Assembly (NCBI RefSeq): GCF_036962705.1
Contig: NZ_JBALOQ010000008.1
Location: 62,001-126,000 of the forward strand
From: Ferdinandcohnia sp036962705
GTDB taxonomy: Bacteria; Bacillota; Bacilli; Bacillales; Bacillaceae_L
Length of the DNA: 64,000 nt
Direction of reading: 5' to 3'
This document shows, piece by piece, positions 34,456-43,078 of the stretch. The number at the start of each line of letters is the position of its first letter. Positions within the stretch are counted from its first letter, which is position 1. Both the position numbers and the translations under genes were made by a program. The notes beneath the pieces were generated by a model. The model made no database searches, had not been told where the DNA came from, and was given only the letters and a program-made list of their open reading frames with translations.

Positions 34456-34821
34456 TCATTTATGGTGTGATTTATACAAAATGTATAATAATGCCAGCAT
34501 AACAATATCTAGCCTTGCTGCAAAAGCAAATTGTAGGAAGCCTGTATGTAGAATAGGAACTTTTACTAAAAGGATGGCTGCCACCATAATGATGAGTAAC
34601 GGAATTGTTGCTTTTTTAACTTCTTTATTGATGGCGATGAGAATTCCACAAATGATTTCTAGAATAGCGACGGCATACATGACAGTTCCTGGTGTAGGTA
34701 ATGGTAGATTCATAAAGACGGCGCTTAGTTCGTTGGTAAGAAGTTTTAAAGCCCCAGCTGCAATAAACACATAGGCAACAGAATATCGAATGAGATTCAT
34801 GCTAGAAAATGTTTTTTTCAT
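34456..34821 (-). CDS. DoxX-family membrane protein
   Basis: A 121-residue protein with four predicted membrane helices and the DoxX pattern (RYSVAYVFIAAGALKLL, YAVAILEIICGILIAI). Bacterial DoxX proteins are small inner-membrane proteins connected in some species with redox stress; the function is mostly unknown. The ATG follows GGAGGG at twelve bases. It has no obvious operon partner. Confidence 0.8.
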   Translation of the reverse strand: MKKTFSSMNLIRYSVAYVFIAAGALKLLTNELSAVFMNLPLPTPGTVMYAVAILEIICGILIAINKEVKKATIPLLIIMVAAILLVKVPILHTGFLQFAFAARLDIVMLALLYILYKSHHK

Positions 34822-34984
34822 AGTTTAGGTTATCCCTCCTTTTTTTATATCTGTATGCCTGGAGGGACAATCTATTCTTACAATTAGTCGAGGCAACAAT
34901 AAATACATAGAAAGTATTAAGCGAAACCATTTCGATTGAATGAATAAAATAGGCAAAAGACATCTCTAGAGAGGGTGATGTGTT

Positions 34985-36358
34985 TTGTCTTTTTATGTTA
35001 GGGCACGACCGAATGGTGTGATTGCCTATACTTCGGGTCGTGGTGGGCAATATGATATTTGGCTTTTTAATGTCCAAAATGGGACTCGGGTACAGCTTAC
35101 GAATGGGTTGGGCGATTCTTTTACAAAGCCATTTTGGTCAGGGGATAATAGTAAAATCGCTTTTGTTGGGAAAAATCGGATTGTATATGTGATTTATCTT
35201 TCAACGGGTAGACTAGCAGCTATTGATCAACTCGGGCCTAATGACGATCTTACATTGGATTGGTCTCCAAATCATCGGACACTTGCTTACGCAACGCGAA
35301 ATTACATTATGATGTATGATGTTTTGTCACACCGAGCAACGAGTATTTCGGCTCCTGATGCATTTGATGTTCAGTGGCTTCCAAGTGGAAGGGAGCTGCT
35401 TTATCAGGGAGTAGATTCTTCAGGTATCCAGCAATTATTCCGTATTGCTACAAATGGCTCTGGAAGAAGGCAAATTACGAATAATGCAGAAGGTCCCTTA
35501 AATGATGTTTCACTTTCTCCAGATGGAACATTTGCTCTTTATACAACGCCGGGAGCAAGTATCTCACTGATTCGGACAGTCGTTTTGTCGACAGGGGAAG
35601 TTTACGAAATCAGAGGCGGGGGACAAGCAAAGAATTTCTATCCAACATGGTCACCTAATTCCCAGCTAATTGCCTTTAGTTCAACCGAGTACAATGAAGG
35701 AACTGGCTATTTTAATGAAATCCGTGTTGTTGGAAAACGTGGTGGAAACGAGCGAGTGCTTACGAAGTCTTCATGCTATGCGACACCTGTTACATGGTCC
35801 CCTAATAGCCGTTCAATTGCCTATTTATCGGGCTGCTCTGAACAAAGCTCAGCTACCGAAATGTGGATGGTAGATTTACAGAATCCGTCTCCTGTCATGC
35901 TCACGAGAGAGACTCAAATTGGAAATCTGAGCTGGTCTTCAGGGAATATTCGTCCTTCACAAGCGGTCTATACAAATGAAACCTATAGAGTAAGATTCTT
36001 TTATCCATCGAGCTGGCAGAAGGTAGAGAATGAGAGATATGAAGGCGCAGATGGATTCTTTCAAATTTCCGCAATCGGTGGTGGGAATGATATTCATGAA
36101 GTCTGCAAGGGGGAGGCATACCACAAGCTGATGCCATATGGCTCTTCACCTCGCATTTACCAAACACGAATAAGCGGTCATGAGGCATGCTTGGTTTATC
36201 CGTCTGCAGATCAACCACCTGAAATGAATCGACAAGCAGCGGCAATCGTCAGATATCCTGCTCCAGTAAAAATTGAAGGTTCGACTTATAATTACTTCAT
36301 ATTATGGGCGGATGAAGTGCATCTGAATTCAATTGCAATAACGATCACATTTCTATGA
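34985..36358 (+). CDS. TolB-like beta-propeller protein
   Basis: A 457-residue protein built from repeated WD40/TolB-type blades (residues about 8-320): each has a core like WSPNSRSIAYLSG, and GRGGQYDIWLFNVQNGTRVQLTNG near the start. A C-terminal region (about 330-457) is a separate domain that begins YRVRFFYPSSWQKVEN, similar to PsbP/lipoprotein-like folds, and contains two cysteines. No signal peptide is visible, so it is probably cytoplasmic. It starts at TTG 34985 behind GAGAGGGTGATG. The function is unknown; such proteins often act as interaction scaffolds. Confidence 0.75.
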   Translation: MSFYVRARPNGVIAYTSGRGGQYDIWLFNVQNGTRVQLTNGLGDSFTKPFWSGDNSKIAFVGKNRIVYVIYLSTGRLAAIDQLGPNDDLTLDWSPNHRTLAYATRNYIMMYDVLSHRATSISAPDAFDVQWLPSGRELLYQGVDSSGIQQLFRIATNGSGRRQITNNAEGPLNDVSLSPDGTFALYTTPGASISLIRTVVLSTGEVYEIRGGGQAKNFYPTWSPNSQLIAFSSTEYNEGTGYFNEIRVVGKRGGNERVLTKSSCYATPVTWSPNSRSIAYLSGCSEQSSATEMWMVDLQNPSPVMLTRETQIGNLSWSSGNIRPSQAVYTNETYRVRFFYPSSWQKVENERYEGADGFFQISAIGGGNDIHEVCKGEAYHKLMPYGSSPRIYQTRISGHEACLVYPSADQPPEMNRQAAAIVRYPAPVKIEGSTYNYFILWADEVHLNSIAITITFL

Positions 36359-36393
36359 AAAAAGGAGCGGCAACCTTTTGGTTGCCACTCCGA
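36358..36393. terminator. Bidirectional terminator
   Basis: GGAGCGGCAACC and GGTTGCCACTCC with loop TTTT, between convergent genes. Confidence 0.85.
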
Positions 36394-36570
36394 TTACATT
36401 TCGCGCAGCTTTTTAGATAATGTGCTAATCTCTACCTCAAGTTCTGCAATTTGACGTTCCAATGGTGAAATATTGCCATTTACAGAATCCAATTTCTCCA
36501 AATCATTTTGAAGGCGGACATAGTCTAATTTTAGCTCACGAATCTTGTATTCAATTTCTTTTTTATCCAT
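36394..36570 (-). CDS. SE1832-family small coiled-coil protein
   Basis: A 58-residue gene too short for routine ORF lists. The product, starting MDKKEIEYKIRELKLDYVRL, is almost wholly helical with heptad-like hydrophobic spacing, broken by NGNISP in the middle, so it is probably a helical hairpin. Small proteins of this type (SE1832 family) are conserved in Bacilli with no known function. AAAGAGG lies seven bases before the ATG. It sits 41 bases after the UMF1 transporter gene on the same strand and may share its transcript. Confidence 0.78.
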   Translation of the reverse strand: MDKKEIEYKIRELKLDYVRLQNDLEKLDSVNGNISPLERQIAELEVEISTLSKKLREM

Positions 36571-36611
36571 TTAAAGTCCTCTTTCCAAGTTTTTCTTCAT
36601 TATAACATTCC

Positions 36612-37865
36612 TTATTTTGCCTCGCTTGGTTCAGGAACACGCGTTAGAATGATAAAACCAATGATGAATAGGATTACTAAGCTGAATACACCTGTGTTTG
36701 ATTTTCCAGTTATTTGCGCTGTTACCCCGACCAGTAATGGCCCCATAATCGCCGCAAACTTTCCGAAGATATTATAAAAACCAAAGAACTCATTTGCATT
36801 TTGCTTTGGTACAAGCTTTGCAAAATAAGAGCGGCTTAATGCCTGGATTCCGCCCTGAGAAGTTGCAACTAGCATTGCAAGGATCCAGAAATCTAAAGTT
36901 GTTTTTAAGAAATAAGCATATATACAAACGATGATATACACGAAAATTCCAACATAAAGCATTTTTTTACCCGTGAATTTTTGTGCTAATCTACCGTAAA
37001 GAACTGCAAATGGAGCTGCCACAACCTGTGTTACAAACAGGACGATTAAAAGATTGGTAGCACTGATTCCAAGGTCAGATCCGTATGCTGTTGACATCGA
37101 AATAACAGTACCAACCCCGTCAATATAAAAAAAGTAGGCTACTAAGAACAAAAACACGGCACGGTATTTTTTGATTTCCTTAAAGGTGGTTCCAAGTCGT
37201 TTGAAGCTATTCACGACAGGGTTTGGTTCACGCTCAATATAGTAGCGTTGATGCACATTTTTGAAGAGTGGAATCGAGAAAAGCCCCCACCAGACTGCTG
37301 TAATGATAAAGGCAATCTTACTGGCAACTATTCCTGAAATCGGTAAAATTTCTTTTTGAGCAAGTAAGATAATCGCGATTGCAAGCAGGAATGGAATCGT
37401 ACTACCAATATAACCTAGCCCATATCCGCGTGCAGAAACACGGTCCATTTTTTCCTCATCTGTGACATCAACTAGAAAGGCGTCATAGAAAACATTCGCA
37501 CCTGTTGAGCCTAGTGCAGCAAACGTATAAACAATTAATAAGAGCAGCCAATTATCACCTGGAATAAAGGCTAATAAAGCTGTGGCCGATACTCCTAAAG
37601 CAAAGAAGAACGTGAAAAATTTCTTTTTGTAGCCTTGGTAATCTGCAATCGTTCCTAAAATGGGACCAATCATCGCTAAAATAAATGTAAAAATGGCAAT
37701 TGTGTAGCCAAGATAAGCAGTTGAATCTGCAGGGTCGACACCTGCATTCGTTGCCGCCGCCTTGTAAAAAATCGGGAAAACAGCTGTCGTAATAATAATT
37801 GAATACGCCGAATTGGCCCAATCATAATACATCCAACTCGATTCCTCTTTCGTAAACCCCCTCAT
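36612..37865 (-). CDS. UMF1-family (Atg22-like) MFS transporter
   Basis: A 417-residue membrane protein with 11 to 12 helices and the family start EESSWMYYDWANSAYSIIITTAVFPIFY. Related fungal Atg22 exports amino acids from the vacuole; bacterial members have no firm substrate, and some act in lipid or antibiotic export. The ATG lies behind a weak G-rich site. Upstream lie inverted GGGACGG-type repeats. Confidence 0.83.
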   Translation of the reverse strand: MRGFTKEESSWMYYDWANSAYSIIITTAVFPIFYKAAATNAGVDPADSTAYLGYTIAIFTFILAMIGPILGTIADYQGYKKKFFTFFFALGVSATALLAFIPGDNWLLLLIVYTFAALGSTGANVFYDAFLVDVTDEEKMDRVSARGYGLGYIGSTIPFLLAIAIILLAQKEILPISGIVASKIAFIITAVWWGLFSIPLFKNVHQRYYIEREPNPVVNSFKRLGTTFKEIKKYRAVFLFLVAYFFYIDGVGTVISMSTAYGSDLGISATNLLIVLFVTQVVAAPFAVLYGRLAQKFTGKKMLYVGIFVYIIVCIYAYFLKTTLDFWILAMLVATSQGGIQALSRSYFAKLVPKQNANEFFGFYNIFGKFAAIMGPLLVGVTAQITGKSNTGVFSLVILFIIGFIILTRVPEPSEAK

Positions 37866-37884
37866 CCCAAAACCCCCTTATAGT

Positions 37885-38011
37885 GAACCAGAGGGACGGT
37901 TCCTCTGGTTCCTAGTAAATTTAAAACGAATTAGAACCATGGGAACCGTCCCGGTAGTCCAAATTGTTTAATTTTATGAAACAGAACCAGGAGAACCGTC
38001 CCCGTGGTCCC
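37885..38011. repeat. Three copies of a GGGACGGTTC palindromic repeat
   Basis: Copy 1 (37885-37912) is a 10-bp-arm palindrome, GAACCAGAGG and CCTCTGGTTC around GACGGTT(T-rich). Copies 2 (about 37931-37960) and 3 (37983-38011) carry GGAACCGTCCC in reverse orientation. Copy 3 overlaps the end of the hydrolase gene. Degenerate relatives occur at 51158-51182 and 55921-55946. Confidence 0.75.
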
Positions 38012-39308
38012 ATAATAAATCCTCGACAACACGCCCGTCAGTTTCTCCGAGGTCAAGTCCTAATAGGCGGGCAAAGGTTGGGCCTTCGTCTACTAGGTGC
38101 ATGGCTGGAATTTCAATGTTTGGACGAATTCCTTTTCCAGATGCGATGAGTACAGTTGTGTAGTTCTCTTTTTCTGGTGAGTAGCCGTGACTTGCGAAGG
38201 TATAGAGTTTTTCACGGACATCTTTTGCTTGGATTTCATCGATATACTCACCTTCATGCAGCTCCTTGAAATAGTATCCGAGGCGAGCTTCGATCATGAA
38301 TGTGGCATTGTCATCGGCACCTTTTTCCTTAGCTTCAGTACTTGATAGAATCCGTTCGATTCCGTTATCCTCATTTTTGCTTAGTTCTGTTAACAGAGCT
38401 TTTACTTGTTCATGCGTTTTTGTATCATTTTTATCTTTTATGTAAATATATGCAGAGCCATCACAGCTTTTGCAGTAGGCCTTCCAATCTATTACTTTCC
38501 CTTTATTCACGGAAATAAGTCCTGCATTTTTTAATAGCACATTCGGTTTAAGTGCTTTGGACTCATCTAATGCACTGTGGTCGCCTAATGCCACGATGGT
38601 CGTTTTTTCAAAGATTCCACTTTCTTTAAGTGCGTTTATTATTCTACCAAGTCTTTCGTCATGGCGACGAAGGGCTGCCATTGCTTCTTCCGAGGAAAAA
38701 CCATGATAATGGCGCTGTGAATCTAAATCGACAAAATGGACAAGCATTAAATTTGGTTTTTTTGACTTAATCGTTTCAGCCGTTGACTCAAGTACAAAAT
38801 CATCTAGCTCCGGCTGATTGAGTCCATTTCGTAGACGGCCAAATTTACGATTCATCTCCAGCTGATAGAGTGGACTTCCATTAAATAAGGAAACAAAAAT
38901 TTGATTTTGCCAAGGCCGATTTGCGAAAATCTCTGGCATATTGTAATCGATATTTGCTTTAGCAGTAACAGGCCATAGGAGTGCGGCTGTCTTCATTCCG
39001 GCTTTTTTAGCCTCGTCATATAATGTCGTACTTTTCACATGACGACGATGCCAATACCAATCCGGTGATTGCCAACCTGGCTGAAGGAAGGTATTGTTTA
39101 CGATTCCATGATTCCTTGGAAACTTACCTGTGACAATAGTAGCATGGCAGGGATAAGTAACAGAAGGATAGATCGTTTCAACATTCCTGCAATATGATGC
39201 ATGTTCTAATAGCTTCTTAAAATTAGGTAGCTTTTCGATAATTGGAAAATCTAGTGATGATAGACAGTCAAATGAAATGACGAGTAAGTGATCTGTTAGT
39301 CGTGACAT
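37974..39308 (-). CDS. Alkaline-phosphatase-superfamily phosphodiesterase/pyrophosphatase
   Basis: A 444-residue type I phosphodiesterase/nucleotide pyrophosphatase. Metal-site and nucleophile motifs are visible: ISFDCLSSLDFP near the N-terminus, YPSVTYPCHATIVTGKFPRNHGI (nucleophilic Thr), HFVDLDSQRHYHG and LGDHSALDE, and the late HGYSP. No clear signal peptide, so probably cytoplasmic. It should hydrolyse phosphodiesters or phosphonates. The last dozen residues (WDHGDGSPGSVS) are encoded by the repeat copy at 37983-38011, so the C-terminal tail is not ancestral. ATG 39308 follows GGAGG at about twelve bases. Confidence 0.85.
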   Translation of the reverse strand: MSRLTDHLLVISFDCLSSLDFPIIEKLPNFKKLLEHASYCRNVETIYPSVTYPCHATIVTGKFPRNHGIVNNTFLQPGWQSPDWYWHRRHVKSTTLYDEAKKAGMKTAALLWPVTAKANIDYNMPEIFANRPWQNQIFVSLFNGSPLYQLEMNRKFGRLRNGLNQPELDDFVLESTAETIKSKKPNLMLVHFVDLDSQRHYHGFSSEEAMAALRRHDERLGRIINALKESGIFEKTTIVALGDHSALDESKALKPNVLLKNAGLISVNKGKVIDWKAYCKSCDGSAYIYIKDKNDTKTHEQVKALLTELSKNEDNGIERILSSTEAKEKGADDNATFMIEARLGYYFKELHEGEYIDEIQAKDVREKLYTFASHGYSPEKENYTTVLIASGKGIRPNIEIPAMHLVDEGPTFARLLGLDLGETDGRVVEDLLWDHGDGSPGSVS

Positions 39309-39476
39309 ATTGATCTCTGTCCTCCAAAAGTCTTATAATCTATCTTTAATATAGCAGAAAATTGGGAATTAAAATATGAAAATAGTGTAAAGGTAAAGTA
39401 AAAAAAGTATTCATTTCAATGATGGATGGAATATAATAAAGTTTATGTTTGATTTTTTGCTGAAGGAGAACGGATC

Positions 39477-40841
39477 ATGTACGAAACAAACACCATTAGA
39501 GAAAAAGTAAAATTGATTTTTGTGATGTTGATTCCGATTTTAATTACACAACTCAGTATGTTTTCCATGGTCTTTTTTAATACGATTATGACGGGGCGAT
39601 TTAATTCGTCGGACTTGGCTGGTGTAGCAATCGGTTCATCGATATGGAATCCTATTTTTACAGGTATTAGTGCCATTTTACTTGCAGTATCACCAATCGC
39701 TGCCCAAAGATTCGGTGAAAAGAAGGGCAATGAGGTATCGACAGTGGTATCAAGTGGGATTTATTTAAGCTTTATCATTGGAGCAGTGGTCATTTTAGCA
39801 GGCGTCATCTTTTTAAATCCATTGTTAACGATGATGAATTTGCCTGAAAGTGTTCATCAGACTGCACATGATTATTTAGTCGGTTTGAGTTTGGGAATCA
39901 TTCCGCTATTTATTTTCAATGTATTGCGATCATTCATTTATGCACTAGGGATTACGAGAGTTGTAATGTTTGTTTTATTGGTATCTGTACCCATCAATCT
40001 TCTATTAAATTATATATTGATTTTTGGAGCATGGGGCTTTCCAGCGCTCGGCGGTGGGGGAGCAGGACTTGCAACCTCGATTACCTATTGGGTAATTGTT
40101 GTAATTACGGCTTTTATCGTCATTGCAAAAGAACCGTTTTCTTCTTATAAAGTCTTTGTAGGGCTAAGAGGATTTACTTTTAAAGAAAGCATGGAGATTT
40201 TAAAAATCGGTATTCCCATGGGGCTATCAACCTTTTTTGAAACAAGTATGTTTGCAGTCGTGACCATTTTAATTAGTAAATTTTCAGTCACAACTGTTGC
40301 GGCGTATCAATCCGCACTGAACATCGTTTCGTTCCTATATATGATTCCGGTGAGCATTTCGATGGCATTGACTGTTTTAGTGGGGTATGAGGTAGGTGCA
40401 CGTCGCTATAAGGATGCGAAAATCTACGCTTGGCTCGGGATAGCATTATCCATGGTCATCGCCTTAGTAACGGGATTATTTGTGATTTTCTTCCGCTTTG
40501 AAGTAGCAGGATTGTATTCAACAGAGGCAGCAGTTATTGGCTTAACAGCTCAATTCTTGATTTACGCTTTATTCTTCCAGGTGTCAGACGCTATTCAAGC
40601 AACGGCACAGGCTGCTCTAAGAGGATACAAGGATGTCAACATCGCGTTCGTGATGACATTGATTGCCTACTGGCTCATCTGCTTACCAGCAGGATGGGGG
40701 CTTGCTCACTTCACTGATTTGGGGGCGGCCGGTTACTGGATAGGATTGTCATTCGGCTTACTCGCTGCAGGTGTTGGTTTATCCGCAAGACTCATTCATA
40801 TACAGCGCACACGGTTTTCGGAGGAGAAGATGGTGGGGTGA
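39477..40841 (+). CDS. MATE-family efflux transporter
   Basis: A 454-residue protein with 12 membrane helices and the MATE pattern (PILITQLSMFSMVFFNTIMTGRF at the start and LLNYILIFGAWGFPALGGGGAGLATSI in the middle). NorM-type members export cationic drugs by sodium or proton antiport. The ATG follows AAGGAG at seven bases. It is probably monocistronic; a short hairpin array follows. Confidence 0.88.
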   Translation: MYETNTIREKVKLIFVMLIPILITQLSMFSMVFFNTIMTGRFNSSDLAGVAIGSSIWNPIFTGISAILLAVSPIAAQRFGEKKGNEVSTVVSSGIYLSFIIGAVVILAGVIFLNPLLTMMNLPESVHQTAHDYLVGLSLGIIPLFIFNVLRSFIYALGITRVVMFVLLVSVPINLLLNYILIFGAWGFPALGGGGAGLATSITYWVIVVITAFIVIAKEPFSSYKVFVGLRGFTFKESMEILKIGIPMGLSTFFETSMFAVVTILISKFSVTTVAAYQSALNIVSFLYMIPVSISMALTVLVGYEVGARRYKDAKIYAWLGIALSMVIALVTGLFVIFFRFEVAGLYSTEAAVIGLTAQFLIYALFFQVSDAIQATAQAALRGYKDVNIAFVMTLIAYWLICLPAGWGLAHFTDLGAAGYWIGLSFGLLAAGVGLSARLIHIQRTRFSEEKMVG

Positions 40842-40865
40842 GGTCCGATATGCTGAGATTTAGTT

Positions 40866-41025
40866 CTCAAAGACAAATCGGGCGAACTATCACGACGAAA
40901 TGTCTTTGATGTTGATTCTTTTCAGACAAAACCCTGCAGTGCAGGGTGTGAAATGTCTATGAGCCCAGCTCTCGGAGACAAAACAATGCTACGCAGGGTA
41001 TGGAAAGTCTTTGATATTCATAAAT
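40866..41025 (+). repeat. 52/53-bp hairpin array, family 3, three units
   Basis: The word AGACA recurs at 40871, 40924 and 40976, steps of 53 and 52. Each unit is a hairpin with AAAGACA-like and TGTCTTTG-like arms; the second has a nested CCCTGC-AGT-GCAGGG stem. The sequence is unrelated to the families at 5585 and 23395, but the period is the same. Confidence 0.75.
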
Positions 41026-41041
41026 AACTTCATGAATAACA

Positions 41042-41071
41042 AAAAAGGAAGGGGCTCCCCTTCCTTTTTTA
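41042..41071 (+). terminator. Terminator after the array
   Basis: AAAAGGAAGGGG and CCCCTTCCTTTT stem with a two-base loop, then TTAT. Ends the MATE transcript, so family 3 units may be transcribed. Confidence 0.8.
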
Positions 41072-41169
41072 TATCCTCTACACGAAAACTTTACAATTCT
41101 TTAACCGTAGCTAAAGAAAATAATCGCAATTTTTCGATAAGATGTAGTAAAAGGCTATGGAGGGGTTAG

Positions 41170-42495
41170 ATGAAGATTGCGGTTGCAGGTGCAGGGTATG
41201 TGGGACTTGTTACAAGTGTTTGTTTAGCTGAACTAGGTCACGAAGTAATTTGCATTGATATCCAAGCTGAAAAAATTGAAAAGCTACAAGAAGGGTATTC
41301 ACCAATCTACGAACCAGAGTTGGAGCCACTTTTACAGAAAAACTTGATTGAAGGCAGGCTTTATTTTACGACAAACCCACGTTATGCGTACACACATGCT
41401 GATGTCATTTTTATCGCAGTCGGTACTCCACAGAATGTGGATGGTACTGCAAATCTTGATTATGTCTATGAAGTTGTAGAAACGATTGCTGTTCATATTG
41501 AAAATGATGTGATTGTTTGTACAAAAAGCACTGTCCCTGTGGGAACTAATGAAAAAATAAAACGGATCATTGATTCTAAAAAGCTCCCGCAGCTTCGAGT
41601 TGAGGTCGTTTCAAACCCTGAATTCTTACGTGAAGGATCTGCTGTCTTTGATTTCTTTTATGGAGATCGGATTGTTATTGGGGCAGCCAACCAAGAAAGT
41701 GCGGGAGAGATTGAAAAAATCTATCTACCTTTAAAAATTCCAATCGTCAAAACGGACGTTAAAAGTGCAGAAATGATTAAATATGCCTCAAATGCCTTCC
41801 TTGCCACAAAGATAAGCTTTGTGAATGAGATTGCTAGAATGTGTGAAAAAGTAGGGGCTAACATTGACGATGTAACGTACGGTGTCGGAAAGGACCAGCG
41901 GATTGGACCCTATTTTTTAAAAGCTGGGCTTGGTTATGGGGGTTCATGTTTTCCTAAAGACACGAGAGCACTAATGCATATCTCAGGTAGTTTGGGCCAT
42001 CATTTTGAATTACTTGAGGCTGTCATTAAAGTCAATAACCGTCAAAAATCGTACCCACTTTTAAAAGCAAAGGAGATTTTGAATTCATTAAAAGGAAGGA
42101 AGGTTGCAGTTTTAGGACTTTCCTTTAAACCGAATACAGATGACATGCGGGAAGCAGCTTCTATCACAGTCATTAAAGAGTTACTTCAGGAGGGGGCTAG
42201 TGTCACAGCATATGACCCTATAGCCATTAAAAATGCTCAAGAAATATTTGGGAACTCCATTGACTATACAGATGAAATTCCAACAGCGATTCAAAATGCC
42301 GACCTAACGATCATTACAACCGAATGGGAGCAAATTAAACAATTCCCATTAAATCAATACAGTGAATATATGAATGAACCAAAAGTGATAGACGGTAGAA
42401 ATTGCTACCCACTTGAAGAGGTACAGAAATACCCACTGTTATATGTTTCGGTTGGGAGACCAACTGTGGTGAATACGTTAACGAATAAACTGTAA
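41170..42495 (+). CDS. ugd: UDP-glucose 6-dehydrogenase
   Basis: A 441-residue enzyme that oxidises UDP-glucose to UDP-glucuronate with two NAD+. NAD motif GAGYVGLVT at residues 7-15, central LATKISFVNEIARMCE, and the catalytic Cys260 in GYGGSCFPKDT. Full length for the family (TuaD/YtcA-like). The ATG follows GGAGGGG. It heads a three-gene operon with a PAP2 phosphatase and a glycosyltransferase, so its UDP-glucuronate is probably used for a lipid glycoside rather than teichuronic acid. Confidence 0.93.
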   Translation: MKIAVAGAGYVGLVTSVCLAELGHEVICIDIQAEKIEKLQEGYSPIYEPELEPLLQKNLIEGRLYFTTNPRYAYTHADVIFIAVGTPQNVDGTANLDYVYEVVETIAVHIENDVIVCTKSTVPVGTNEKIKRIIDSKKLPQLRVEVVSNPEFLREGSAVFDFFYGDRIVIGAANQESAGEIEKIYLPLKIPIVKTDVKSAEMIKYASNAFLATKISFVNEIARMCEKVGANIDDVTYGVGKDQRIGPYFLKAGLGYGGSCFPKDTRALMHISGSLGHHFELLEAVIKVNNRQKSYPLLKAKEILNSLKGRKVAVLGLSFKPNTDDMREAASITVIKELLQEGASVTAYDPIAIKNAQEIFGNSIDYTDEIPTAIQNADLTIITTEWEQIKQFPLNQYSEYMNEPKVIDGRNCYPLEEVQKYPLLYVSVGRPTVVNTLTNKL

Positions 42496-42514
42496 AGGGT
42501 AAGAGAGGAGACTT

Positions 42515-43078
42515 ATGATCATGAAGCTTTTTCTTTCAATCTATGATGCTGATTGTCGAATCTTTCAAAAAGTAAACCAGCATTATGATAAAAAATTACT
42601 ACACTTTTTCTTCTCTAAAATCACGTTTTTAGGTGGGGCTACTTTTACAATTATCACTTGTCTTGCATTAGCCTTTTTGACGACAAACCAATCCAGGATA
42701 ACGGCTATTGCAAGTGCGCTTTCCCTTGCGATTAGTCATATCCCGGTACATGTAATAAAAAAACTGTATCCTAGAAAAAGACCATATTTAATAGTGGAAA
42801 AATCAAAGTTTCCTTTAAAAGCATTAACAGACCATTCGTTTCCTTCAGGACATACAACAGCAATATTTTCGGTTATTATTCCATTTATTTTGTATATGCC
42901 ATACCTTTCAATCGTCTTACTCCCAATTGGGATTTGTGTTGGACTATCTAGAATTTTTTTAGGCTTGCATTATCCATCTGATGTGATGGCAGGGGGATTG
43001 TTAGGAACCGCATCTGGAGTATTGAGCTTTATTATCGTATATCAATTAACGGAATCTACCTTAAGGGGGATCTTATGA
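42515..43078 (+). CDS. PAP2-family lipid phosphatase
   Basis: A 187-residue membrane phosphatase with the three PAP2 motifs: KKLYPRKRP, PSGH in DHSFPSGHTT, and SRIFLGLHYPSD containing the catalytic histidine. About five membrane helices. Such enzymes remove phosphate from phosphatidic acid, undecaprenyl diphosphate or phosphatidylglycerol phosphate. Between ugd and a glycosyltransferase, dephosphorylation of phosphatidic acid to diacylglycerol would supply the lipid acceptor. Its stop overlaps the start of the glycosyltransferase (ATGA-like). Confidence 0.88.
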   Translation: MIMKLFLSIYDADCRIFQKVNQHYDKKLLHFFFSKITFLGGATFTIITCLALAFLTTNQSRITAIASALSLAISHIPVHVIKKLYPRKRPYLIVEKSKFPLKALTDHSFPSGHTTAIFSVIIPFILYMPYLSIVLLPIGICVGLSRIFLGLHYPSDVMAGGLLGTASGVLSFIIVYQLTESTLRGIL

